Below are positions 1-10,997 of a stretch of 64,000 nucleotides of DNA, piece by piece. The DNA comes from Argentina anserina (Eukaryota; Streptophyta; Magnoliopsida; Rosales; Rosaceae): NCBI RefSeq assembly GCF_933775445.1, contig NC_065874.1, positions 28,032,501-28,096,500 of the forward strand. Reading direction: 5' to 3'. Position 1 is the stretch's first letter; each line of letters starts with the position of its first letter. A program made the position numbers and the translations under genes. Under the pieces are notes generated by a model. The model saw only the letters and a program-made list of their open reading frames with translations. It was not told where the DNA came from and made no database searches.

Positions 1-2600
1 TAACCCATAATTGATGTGAAACATGTTTGACAAATTTCCCCTAGTGCTTTGGTGAAGCTACTAAGAAACCAACTAATCATGCAATTTAACAAATTCTTTT
101 TGAGCCAAGTTAAACCACACAACCTTAGTCCCAATTATATTACATTATAATACAAGTGGGCTATGTACCACAAGCATAACACCCCCTTAGAGTAATTACA
201 CTCATGACACAAGCATTAAGTTCAAAATAAGAAATCCAAGCAACTTAATATTTTCCGTAAGAAACACTAAACCACCACCTAAGGGCTACTCATGCTATGG
301 ATTCAAGAAATTGTCAATTTCAAGTTTCTGGTTCATTAGTTTACTAAACATGCTCTTTAGGTGACAAAGCTAGCTAACACATTTAGTAGCATTAAGTATA
401 GAAGCCAATAGATTCACATATGCATTAATAAGAAAATACATTATTGCACAATTGTGGGTAAGGCTAGCCTAGCCTCAACTCCACTACTCACAATACATAG
501 ATAAATACATAAAAGTCATCATAGAGTTATACATCATGAAAACACAGAGTGTGTGAGAAAGAATCATAATACCCATGAGCTTCCTAGATGTAAACAAAGA
601 GGATGTGAAACATCAAAGTATAGTATTTTTGGTTTTCTCAAACCCAAAACACTATACAAATCTACATGCACAAAAAGAAGATTAAGAACAAGGCTTCATG
701 AATCTACCACAATTGTGATTGATCAAGAGGTGTAGAATCTTAGAGTTTTGGTTATCAACCCAAGATGCTACACCCCTCTCTCTACACAAACTTGATACTT
801 ATGAACTAGGACTAAGAAACTAAGCTAAAACTATGGAAAATATGAAGTTTTGATAGAGTTTGAGTGTGGTAAAGGTTGCAATTCGTTTTTTGGGGAGAAG
901 GAGAGTATTTAGGGTCACAAATGAAGGGTAGAGATGTATGATGTGATTCCCGCAAGTATATATGGTGAATGTAATATAGTATACGGAAGACATGGGTTGT
1001 CGTTCCCACGAGGATATTAGCTTAATTCAAAGTATGAAAACCTAAATTACTCACTACTAAAAACAATAAAAACAAGAAACACACATGAACTAAAACAAAT
1101 AAAGCAACTCTAAATAAAATTGTTCTTATGATTTTTGGGTTTTGAAAGACTTTAATATAACAAGAAAATAACTAGAAAACAAAATTAACAAATGTGAAAA
1201 CACAATAAGTCTAAAGATCAGAAGTGATTATGATGATGAGCTTAGGCTATCAGAATCAACCACAAACAATCATATCTACTGTTTGACACAACCAATGGAT
1301 TCTTTTGATTCTAAAGATAACAATTCCCGTATCTAAGTCCAGGTATGACACTTAGACCAAGTTTTTCTTACGTGTATGATACTCTCCAGGTACGGTAGAG
1401 GTCGTATATCCTAACATGCAATCTATCCAGGTACGACATAAATTTAACACATAAGACTCATTAAGTTTAGAAAACCAGGGAATCATGCAAAACACTACTC
1501 CAGTTACGGCAATAATGTAATTCACAATACTTAATCTCAAGAAGCTAAATAGAATCATATTGCAGGTACGCCTCAAATTCTTCTTCTGATAGCTAGATGC
1601 AAAGCCTAAGGGTAGCGAATCTATATAACTTTAACATAAGCAAATCATGCAGAGATTAAGAATTTATCTAAAAGAAACTAGCAATCCATCAATTGAATAT
1701 CAAAACATGTAGACAATCATGCTAGGGCCTCATCCTAGCCCTAGAAAAGGAGTTTGGCTACTCATGCTTTTAGAAAACATAGCAAATATACTTAAAAACA
1801 TAAGCAAACTTAATGGATGAATAAGGAGAAGTTGTGATGGCAGCAGCACTCTGTCCGTCTGGAGTGGAATGGTCCTTATGTGCCTTATCAAGATCTTATA
1901 TATATGTGCATCATTTCCTTCTTCCATAAGGCTTTGAGGAATTTAATCCCAATAAGGTATTGCAACACGGGTCAACCTCCAAAAACATAAGTATGTGGCC
2001 CTTAGACAGTCCATAATGATGTCTTAATTATTCTAGAATTTTTCTAAGTCATTCGGGCCTTCAAAACTCGAGCTAATATAACACATAGCATATCCGCGCG
2101 TAACCTGAACTGCTCGTACTCAAATTGCCATATCTCCCTCTAGGAATATCGGAATCACGAACCGTAAAATCCTCCGTAAAGCAATGTCGGATCTAATGTC
2201 CGAAATTTAGGTGAGCGGAAATTTTTTTAATCTAGAATTGTTAAAACTCTTGGTGACCGAAAATACAAAATTTTAAAGTGTTTTTTTTAGAATGTAGAAG
2301 ATATATAAGAATTGTAAACCAAAATGGTCAATAAGAAATATTACATAAAACACTATATCAGAATTGTGATACAATCTCCAGTATACTTAAAATGATCAAC
2401 TATGAGTCAATATCGTTTACATAATCATTCTCACATATACTCACATATATATAGTTTTAATCCAAATTGCCAACATACGTATAACCTATATACCACAATT
2501 TGGCTTTAGTTAAAACCTAAAAGCTTATTCTAATTCCAATCTACCAGCCTAAAAATTTCTCGCAAATTTTAGTTTGAAACAACCAAATTATATAAGATAA
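1..2600. other. gene-free, repeat-derived left flank
   Basis: I find no coding exon here; all open frames are short and unrelated to known families. Around 950-1030 there is a stretch with a cytosine-rich 'TTCCCACGAGG' motif of the kind often met in non-coding parts of plant LTR elements. The motif CCAGGTACG or a near copy recurs five times between 1339 and 1570. From about 2100 to 2230 there is a module of the form 'CATATCTCCCTCTAGGAATATCGG' split over degenerate sequence, which resembles modules inside the LARD-like element further right. This suggests an old retroelement relic, but no LTR, primer site or reading frame can be shown. Confidence 0.4.
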
Positions 2601-5200
2601 ATTACAGAAGCAAAAGGATAAAAAAAAGATCGATGTGCCTGGATTAAAATGTTTGCACCTTACTTGAAAATGAAGGAATTATAGATATATTGACATGCAA
2701 GGGCAATGGAGCTAGGAGCGCAATATATTAGAGACTAATTGAGTTGTGAAGAGGAGCCCTACCTAAATCATAAGTTGAAATGGGAATAACATCACGTTTG
2801 ACTTCATTCATATAAGTAACACCTAATAAAGCATAGTTGAGATTGGTTTGTTTAAATTTTCTGCCCAAGGAAGCAAAAATTAGTCTCCCCAAATTTAGAT
2901 GTACAAAAAAAAAATTATACGAGGCTTAATTCATATGCAATCAAAAGGAACGCTGGACACTGACAGCTTGTGCAAATCATAATCATACAAAGCAAATTAA
3001 GAACGTACGTATACCATATGCTTAGAGTTAGGGTAGCGGCATGGTGATCGTATTTGATCCCAGACGGCCTTTCTAAAATTTTCAGCACTCAGCACTCATA
3101 AATATATATATATATATATACACACACACTAGGTATAGATGTTCGGACAGTCCACACCGTGAAGATTCGGTGATTCCGGCCACCGGCGACGCGCAACGAC
3201 GGCGCCGATCAGCACAACCGCACTCTCCTCCTTCCGGCGCTCCTGTTTGTGCCGACTGAAATTGCAGCGCCGGCCTACGATGGTCAGAATCTTGAAATCT
3301 CTGCACGGTGATAAATTACATATTACTATTCAATATTTACACGCACCTTGTATTCTATGTTAAATAAACAGCTAATGAAATCGAAGGACATAAGAATGAG
3401 TAAAACATCAATGTAAGAGCAATGAAGACCTTAGACCCAGCAGGTGATTGCAAAAAAACATATTTACGAATGCAATGACCATTTCCAAGAGAACCGATTT
3501 GGGCTTTTTGCTGTATGTGTTTCTCCTTTTGGTTTCTACTGTCTGGTTCTACGTACTTCCCAAAGTTTAGTTGATGTTATTATGTCAATTACGTGTTCCT
3601 GGTGGCTCAACCAGTTAATTAATTAGTTAATTGTCAAGATTGATTCATACAGTACTACTCCTTCAACCATGCATGCTGCTGCCTCATATATTGTCGTTTT
3701 TTTGTGTCCTTTATCTAGCTCACTCCTTAATTAGTGCTCAGAAATGATTATTCATTCCTTAAATTCCTTAATCAGATGGCCAGTTGAACAATGATGAACT
3801 GTTCTTTTTTCTTGGTAGTGAAATCTAGATGAACTTGACAGGGTCATGAATGATATCTTTGGTTTTTGTTGGGTTAGGGGTGGACGGGTGGTACTTGAAA
3901 TGTGGCCGCCTCTTCTTCTCCGGCCTTTTCCTGCGATAATTATTTGTCATGGGTGATTTGGGGCATTACGTATCCCACGGCTTGCTAAGCTAATCAATGA
4001 CATACGTGTCATAGTTGTCTTTGATTGAAGTGATTTTCTATCGCTTATCGGCTTGAGACACATAAGTGACCAATGATTTTTTTAGAGTGACTAATAGTTA
4101 TGCAAAGCCGCTACGTTTGGACGCACGATTTGACCATCAGACAGTCAAGTTTCTATATAGGTCCGAGCCGGGTTTTAACGTTCGGAGCCACCATGGCAGG
4201 CTAGCCGGACAACGGTAGGGCGGTTCCCGACTTCTGCTTCAAATGCTCCTCACCGAACAAACTGTTACTCTTGATTCCATCTTCTCTAAGGGTCTCGCGC
4301 GTAGTTACACATTGGTCGTATTTCACTAATGTTGTCATCATATTACTTGGGTCGAACCTTCAGGCATTCTAGTACAATGCGTGCACCGCATAGTCTTCCT
4401 TTGGGGCTAGTTAGAGCTTGAGCCTAGGGCTCCTCAATCTCCTTAATTTTGAGGTTAGAACTTGAGGATTGATCCACGATAATTCGGATCAAGTGAGCTT
4501 ATCGACGAATCGGTGATAAACTTTTTATCGCCCATTTGATGTATGATAACCTACTACCATTTTTATAGTCTATTGCGGGATCTTAATAAATCTTCAACAT
4601 GAAACAAAGAATATAGAGATAGAAAGAAAGATCGATGAATGCCTATCACATTCCTTTCCCTCAAAGAATGTCATTATCATAGGTATAAATCTCCCATCTC
4701 TAGCTACCATTTTTCCTACAATTACGCACCATACGGGATTCCTAATCTAAACTGCGGGTGCCATACTCCTATATTATTATGGAGGCTCTACGCGTGAAGT
4801 TTGTTAAGTGGAAGTGGTCGATTAATGAGTACATCCTGGACCAAACCAAGCCGAATGTGAACTTGTGGGAATGTCAAATAAGCAAAGAAACAAAGGCACA
4901 TCCCTAGGGCTAATGTTATTTATGTATGTAGCATCTATATATTTCAAGCCCAACTTCAACAGTTTACACTAGGTAGTAACCAACAACGAGTCAAAACACA
5001 TCTGGGATCGATACCTTGGATTTGTATACATTAGTCATATATCCAGGGATCAACTAAGATTATGGCACATCTTAATGAATATTTCTACAGTGCTCGTGTT
5101 TGGATCATTTTGACAGTATCTTTCAGACAGTGTTGATGACATTTGACATATAACAAACAGATGATGACAAATAAAGATAATATAGCACTTACATGGAGAT
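2601..5200. other. gene-free intergenic region
   Basis: AT-rich DNA with no supported gene. It holds an (AT)n(AC)n microsatellite near 3101 and a short GC-rich patch at about 3150-3290 (many CGGC/GCCG words) that gives only a short minus-strand open frame without recognisable motifs. A second mixed patch lies at 4100-4260. I see nothing else I can name. Confidence 0.5.
3101..3129. repeat. (AT)n(AC)n microsatellite
   Basis: An uninterrupted AT dinucleotide run is followed directly by four AC units. It is a compound simple repeat seen directly in the sequence. Confidence 0.9.
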
Positions 5201-5274
5201 GACCGCATAGCGCAGTGGATTAGCGCATTTGACTTCGGAATAAAAGGTAGTGGGTTCGACTCCCACTGTGGTCG
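5201..5274 (+). tRNA. tRNA-Arg (anticodon UCG)
   Basis: The sequence folds as a cloverleaf. The acceptor stem GACCGCA pairs with TGTGGTC and the discriminator base is G. The D-arm is GCGC..GCGC. The T-arm is GTGGG-TTCGACT-CCCAC. The loop CTTCGGA puts anticodon TCG at 5235-5237, which reads CGA. The anticodon stem is weak: TTTGA against ATAAA leaves one A-A mismatch and one G-U pair, where the usual plant gene has a fully paired stem. A TTTT run starts within five bases of the 3' end and can serve as Pol III terminator. The tRNA may be functional or slightly decayed. Confidence 0.9.
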
Positions 5275-5331
5275 ATTCTTTTCATTTTTCTTTTTCCATT
5301 TAATAAGTGGACAAAAACAAAAACACAAACA

Positions 5332-5404
5332 TGTTCCTGCCCGGGATCGAACCGGAGACCTTTTGCGTGTAAAGCAAACGTGATAACCACTACACCACAG
5401 AAAC
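5332..5404 (-). tRNA. tRNA-Val (anticodon UAC), copy 1
   Basis: On the minus strand the 73-nt sequence folds as a cloverleaf. The acceptor GTTTCTG pairs with CAGGAAC and the discriminator is A. The anticodon stem TTTGC/GCAAA is perfect, and the loop TTTACAC gives anticodon UAC. The T-arm is CCGG-TTCGATC-CCGG. T-rich sequence follows the 3' end (A-rich on the plus strand before 5332), as expected for Pol III termination. It lies 57 bp from tRNA-Arg in the opposite orientation and is identical over its full length to the copy at 5954-6026. Confidence 0.95.
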
Positions 5405-5953
5405 TTGTATGATTTTCACTAAGAAGATTTTATAATTATTAGATACAACTATGTGGAACTTCACTGATCACTAATTGTGTTGTCAAGCAGTTGTAAAAAT
5501 TAGATCGGTGTACAAGAGCATACATAATTACAGATTGCAACAATGTAGTAACAAAAGCTAACTCAATGACCGCGTAACTATTCATTCATATACGTGTCTG
5601 TTACAAATAGCCAAATTCTTAAGCAGAATCTGAGGGAAGTGCAATGGGAAACTTGAAATCAATCTTAAATGGAAGAACTGCAGCTGAGTGTTGGTCAAGT
5701 TCACTAACCTCAACTTCTCAAGAACACAATGCTAGGAAGTGTGGCTTCGTCTTAATATTGATCAAGACGGCCATTTCAAGCATATATCTAAACCAAATTT
5801 CATTTATCTTAGTGTGCTTCATGTGATTATTATTCAGAATGCTGTGAGAGACTGGAGTAGAGATCATATAAATCATAGATTGACTATTGTCGTTGGTATG
5901 GTTAGTGTATTAACTGGAAAGAAAGAAATAAAAGTGGTAATAAAAAAAACAAT

Positions 5954-6026
5954 TGTTCCTGCCCGGGATCGAACCGGAGACCTTTTGCGTGTAAAGCAAA
6001 CGTGATAACCACTACACCACAGAAAC
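5954..6026 (-). tRNA. tRNA-Val (anticodon UAC), copy 2
   Basis: The 73-nt mature sequence is identical to the tRNA-Val gene at 5332-5404, in the same orientation. The 3' flank on the minus strand has an eight-T run, a strong Pol III terminator. Sequence outside the mature tRNA is not alike between the two copies, so this is either an old duplication with selection on the tRNA body or the result of gene conversion. Confidence 0.95.
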
Positions 6027-6766
6027 CCACACGAACTTCGGTGGCGGCTAAAACACGTTCAATAATAATTTAAACAAAAACTGAAATTAGTGAAAAATAT
6101 TAAGAGTAACTAAGTCCGTATACGATCAAGAGACGAGACCGGAGCTACGGTTTGAGCTCGCAAAAACAAAAAGAACAAGCCGAAACCAAACCATTCTCAA
6201 GGTTAGGAAAAAGATTGCAAGAAATTCATCCACCACTGAATAATCTCGGAAAACACAAGGGAGTTCAGGGAGCACCAAGCGTAGGTAGAAAGGACTCATC
6301 AGGAGCTTGTGAGGATATTGCTGACGCGCTTATATTTGGTTCCTTGACAAATAGCAACTTTCGGCAGCACATTCAATCAATCCAGCGTACTGGAAAGCGG
6401 TAGCACAAAGCCACAATCACACAGGAGGTGCAACGCTGCTTACAAACTGGTAATTATCTTCATCAATTGAGAGGATGCAGTATTTTTGTTACCGAAGCAT
6501 ATCAAATTGAACTGCGAAAACATTGTTGGATGAAACTGATGCTATAGAGCAACAAATAAGAAACGACAATTCAAGGTACAACATCCAAATGCATATCATT
6601 GAACAGAAAATGGAAACACAATCAGCATTCCAATTCGGGACAATCAAAGTCGTATTGGTGATACTGTCTACGCTGATAAAATTACAAAACTGGCTGAGTT
6701 TAAACTCATGTCTTGGGAATATCATATGGTAGGTCAAAGTCCGGATATCCTTAAGTGGATCCAACA
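6027..6766. other. tRNA to L35 gap, including L35 3' UTR
   Basis: No gene of its own. The right part, roughly 6500-6766, should be the 3' UTR of the minus-strand L35 gene. An open frame at 6152-6403 begins at a TTG, has no ATG start of its own and no recognisable domain. Confidence 0.5.
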
Positions 6767-8071
6767 TTATGCCTTGATTGCAAACTTCCTCAGTGGGAAG
6801 TACATCTCTCTCTTCTTCTCCCTCTCGGTCTTTAAAGATGCCTATCAGAAACGTTTTAACAATCAAGTTAGATAAACAGAAAATGCATTAAGCAAAAAAG
6901 GGACGAGTGACAAGATAAAGCCTAAAACACCGTAAAGCAGCTTGAAAGCAAACAAAATGGGCATGGTATGCTACAGCTCATCTTGCAAACCAGGCAATGG
7001 AGTGAGATTAATAAGCAGGAAACAATGAACGGAGAACATAAAAGTTCCCTCTATTAACTTTAGACAAAAATATAAATAGACAAGAAAAAAAAGATCACAC
7101 CATTTTGATTTAACAACTATCAGACATGACATAAAACAAAGATTAATTTAGTCACGGAACCATCTTGACATAACAAACTCTCAACCTAATTGTTTGACTA
7201 TCAAGTTGAATTCGATGTGGGATGAACCACATGGCAAATGTAAACTTTAGCCCATGATTTAGATTACTGGATCAATCATACAGAAAAACCATGAAATCAA
7301 ATAACATACTCCAGTGTGGGTTTAACACATTAAAATTCAAGCAGAGTTGTAGTCATAGTTTAAATTCATCCTTCAGCAAATCCAGCTGATACAGTCTTAG
7401 GTTATACTTCTTCTTTTTTCCATTTAGCAATCAAATTGCAAGCATACTGCACTCAACCATGACAACCCACAAATTCCTTGAACACATTGTTTCAATGTTC
7501 TCGTGTGTATTAGAAACTACTCATATGTTTAAGCAGTTTATATCAACAGAAAATGCAAGCCAAGTTGTTCCGATTTAAAATTAGTGCATACCTGATGCTT
7601 AGTGAGACGCCTCCTGATAGCCCTGGTCTTCTTTGGACGCAAATCAAGAGGAAGAAGCTTCTTGTTCTTGTAGACTTCCCTAAGAGCCGCCTTTTGCTTC
7701 TGGGAGATCACTGTCAACACCTGAGCAATCGAAAGCCTCACAACCTTGCTGCAAACACAGAAACAAAAAAGTGAACAAATAGCTCAAAATTGAATAACAA
7801 GCCAAAACGGAATTAAAGTGAGGGGAATTACATTTTGGAGAGCTTGTTGGGGGCTCCACCAGTGACCTTAGCGACTCGGAGAAGAGCGAGCTCCGCCTTC
7901 AGATCCTTGAGCTGTCCCAGAAGATCTGCCTTGGACTTGTTCCTGAGCTCGTGGACCTTGATCCTCGCTTTTTAAATGAAATGAAAATGAATGAAGCCAA
8001 AATCAGAAACGAACCCTTTTCGATTACGGAAGAAACCAATTGAACAAAACAGTTTCAGGAAACCTACCCAT
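6767..8071 (-). CDS. RPL35: 60S ribosomal protein L35 (uL29), frameshifted in exon 2
   Basis: Structural protein of the cytosolic large ribosomal subunit, located near the peptide exit tunnel. Four exons on the minus strand: 8071-8068 (ATGG), 7969-7832, 7748-7592 and 6841-6767 (stop TAA). All introns are GT-AG. The first exon ends after ATG plus one base, a common plant ribosomal-protein layout. Exon 2 reads [17 protein letters not shown], exon 3 contains [18 protein letters not shown] and [16 protein letters not shown], and exon 4 has KTEREKK and MYFP, all typical of uL29. Exon 2 has an extra AG dinucleotide (AGAG at 7919-7922) that shifts the frame after residue 18 and gives a TGA at 7899-7901. 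Without those two bases the family's usual length of about 123 residues would result. Either this copy is a recent pseudogene or the assembly has a 2-bp error; splicing cannot remove the insertion. Confidence 0.9.
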
Positions 8072-8453
8072 GGCTGTGGTGTCTGTGTCTGTGGCTGTGT
8101 GGAAGAAGAAGGGCGATGAAGGAGGGAGTGACCCTGGCGCTCGGCTGCGGTTTTAATATTTGATTTTGGTTCTAAAACCCTAGTCATGGGGCTGATGTGG
8201 GCTCGAAGATATGGACTTGGTTAGTTTGGGCTCTGAACTAGATGGACTTATTTATTTTTGTGTGTCAAGAAATTCACACTAATTAGTAATTAAACTTTCC
8301 AATTTTATTCCAATATCAAGGGTATAGTTGGACCCGAGAGCTTTCCAGATACACCCGGAAAAGTGGAATTGCTTTTAACAGAAGAGCAATTCGTGCGGCG
8401 AAACCCAGCGGTCTACTTTCTCCGGTCTGTATCCGTGGAATTCAATTCCCACG
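8072..8453. promoter_or_regulatory. divergent L35 / TTC1-like promoter
   Basis: The two start codons (8071 minus, 8454 plus) are only 382 bp apart, so the genes share one bidirectional promoter. A telo-box AAACCCTA lies at 8175-8182. Site II type TGGGCT words lie at 8198-8203 and 8227-8232. This combination is well known from plant ribosomal-protein and other growth-linked promoters, where TCP-family factors and telo-box binding proteins act. I see no convincing TATA box for either direction. Confidence 0.7.
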
Positions 8454-9967
8454 ATGCTTATAGAGGAAGTGGAAGCAGCGGTCACAGAAGAAGAGCACAA
8501 TGTGAAGACCCCTAAACCCTCGCCGCCCTCGTCTTCATCCACCAACAAAGACGCCTCTGATGGCTTCGAAACTGCCAGCGACGGCGAGTTGGGACCCAAC
8601 GAGAGCGACGACGAATCCCAACACCACGTCCAACTCCAGGAGGAGCCGCAAACTCTCTCTGAGGCCGATCAACAGGTTTACAATGCTCTCAATCTCGTTG
8701 TTGATTTTCTATGTAACTCTATTGATTCTCCGAGTTTTTTATACGACTCAGTTTTAGAAGCATGTGTTTGTAGTTCTGAAATTAGAATTCTTGTATTTAA
8801 GTTTAGGTCCTGTTGTCTAAGTAGTTAAGATTTCTCTCGTTTGATTCGGATACGTGTTAATTGATGTGTTGTGTTTATGGAACAGAAATTGCTTGAGCAA
8901 GCAAATGAGGTGAAACTGGAAGGCAATGGACTGTTTGGGAAAGGACAATATGAAGAGGCATTGTCGCAGTATGAACTTGCTTTACATCTTGCGCCTGACC
9001 TGCCTTCATCTGTGGAATTGCGGTCCATATGTCATTCAAACCGTGGCATATGCTTCTCGAAGCTGGTATGTCATTTGCACAAATGATTCATCTGAATTTT
9101 TATTTTTTCTGAATATACTTTCTCATATTCTGTAGATATGGAAGTCGGGTATCATAGTTGAAGATACAGTAATGAATCCATGCTTCAGTGCCTAATATTC
9201 ACCTTGGTTTCAGACCTATTTTATTTATGATTCAATATTGTGGAGTTCATATGGTAGAGCTTTTGGAAACTAAAGAGCTAATTAAAAGAAGATTAGGTGG
9301 AACTTAGAAGGAAAAATGGGAACAATAGGAATGGGAGGAGAGAAAGTAAGTACAGGAGAAGATTTCCAGGAGCAGAACCCTTGTACTGTTGGAACAACAC
9401 CTAATTTTCATCTTTTGGATTCTTATTTGCTTTTAGAAATAGTCATTTAATACACCCTTCACTTTGCTCTGAAGGAACCTGCAGCAAATTTAAAATAAAA
9501 AGGTTATTATTTGTAGACTTCAGATAGGAATCAGTTGGAATGCAAAAAAGAGGCTAATAAAATTATCTTTATAGGAGGGGTATTTTTTGATTTGAGGTTT
9601 ACTGAAAAAGGCAGCAAATACTGCCATGAAGGTTGTAACGTTTATAATTCTTGTCGGTAGTTCTGATCATACCTTTTACAGCTGCTGCTATTTTTAACTC
9701 TTTTACATACTGTATCAAGCTATAGTTTTCCGAAAAGGCTTCATTGTTCTCATTAGTTCTGCATACCATTCACTTCTTATCAATTCATTTTTAAACATCT
9801 TTAAATTCTAATGATGTAGGGAAAATATGAAGATGCGATTAAGGAATGCACAAAAGCAGTGGAACTAAATCCTTCATATATAAAAGCGCTGATTAGAAGA
9901 GCAGAAGCTCATGAAAAACTAGAACATTTCGAAGAGGCTATTGCTGGTATTTATGGCACTCTAAACA

Positions 9968-10005
<38 letters not shown>

Positions 10006-10997
10006 GGACAGTGTGGCACCATTGTTGACTCTTTTTCGTCACCAGAAACTTCTCTGTCTTCTCATGTGTATGGTTTTGTTGTGTTACACTGAAATATATT
10101 GCTTCATTTTCTCTTCATTTTGTAGATATGAAAAAGATCTTAGAACTTGATCCTTCGAATGACCAAGCCAGGAAGGCCATTCGGCGGTTGGAGCCACTTG
10201 CTGAAGCAAAGAGAGAAAAGATAAAAGAGGAGATGATTGGTAAGTTGAGTAATGATTTCTTGGGCATAATCCCTACTCTCTTTGAAGGACTTGTAGTGAT
10301 ATGTTTGTTTGCTGGTGAACGCTGGGTTAATCTAAATTTTATTTTTACCCTAACCATAAGTAAGTAAATAATCGAAAGAAGAAAGGATTGAAAAGACTGA
10401 AACTCGATTTATTTCATAATAGACCACTCTGCTACCTTTCCATATCTTAGGAACAGCTAGTTTTTCTGTAGGGTGATGGAGCATTTTTGCAAATTGCAAA
10501 TATTTGCGAATGACTAAGTAAATGTTATGTTTGATCTGGTGAACAGAGCCAAGTCTAATAGAGGACAAAAGAAAATCCTAAAAATCTCAGGCTACTGACC
10601 ATATAATTTCAGTTATGCTCTTGCTTGGCATTATAGCTTCTTTATTGAAGTATTTCTTGTGCATGGAAATTTGGTTCATGATATTTTTTTCTGATTACCC
10701 TGGCACATGAGTTCCTTAGTGAGCATCTTGACTCTTTTATTCTAGTGATGATGCCAATGAACAATACTGTATATGAATCTGCTATGCCAGTGCTTTGTAT
10801 AATTTGAATGCTGTGGCTTATTTCATTATATAATATTGGCTGCAATCTAACCAGGCATGCCCAATTTTTCTGTGCGAACAGGAAAGTTGAAAGATATGGG
10901 CAACTCTTTGTTGGGTCGATTTGGAATGAGTGTGGACAACTTCAAAGCCGTGAAAGATCCAAACACTGGCTCGTATTCTATTTCATTCCAACGTTAA
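8454..10997 (+). CDS. TTC1-like tetratricopeptide repeat protein (co-chaperone type)
   Basis: Five exons with GT-AG introns: 8454-8675, 8886-9065, 9820-9946, 10126-10239 and 10882-10997, giving 252 residues and a TAA stop. The phases join cleanly. Residues 1-74 are acidic, Ser/Glu-rich and likely disordered. Residues about 75-190 form three TPR units (KLEGNGLFGKGQYEEALSQY; KYEDAIKECTKAVELNPSYI; HFEEAIADMKKILELDPSN). A charged helix follows, then the conserved tail GNSLLGRFGMSVDNFKAVKD. This order and tail match eukaryotic TTC1 and the Arabidopsis TPR protein At4g30480, which are thought to bind Hsp70/Hsp90 tails in the cytosol. A TTA/ATT microsatellite lies in intron 3 (about 9968-10007). No broken codon or odd residue is visible. 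Family placement is firm; the function is inferred. Confidence 0.9.
9968..10007. repeat. (ATT)n microsatellite in intron 3 of the TPR gene
   Basis: About thirteen uninterrupted ATT trinucleotides lie directly downstream of the exon 3 donor site. Confidence 0.9.

Noticed and set aside
3150..3300. GC-rich patch as a coding exon
   Set aside because: Only a short minus-strand frame without motifs, and no splice context; it may be a transposon fragment.
6152..6403. 83-codon open frame between tRNA-Val and L35
   Set aside because: It begins at TTG, has no known motif, and lies where only 3' flanking sequence is expected.
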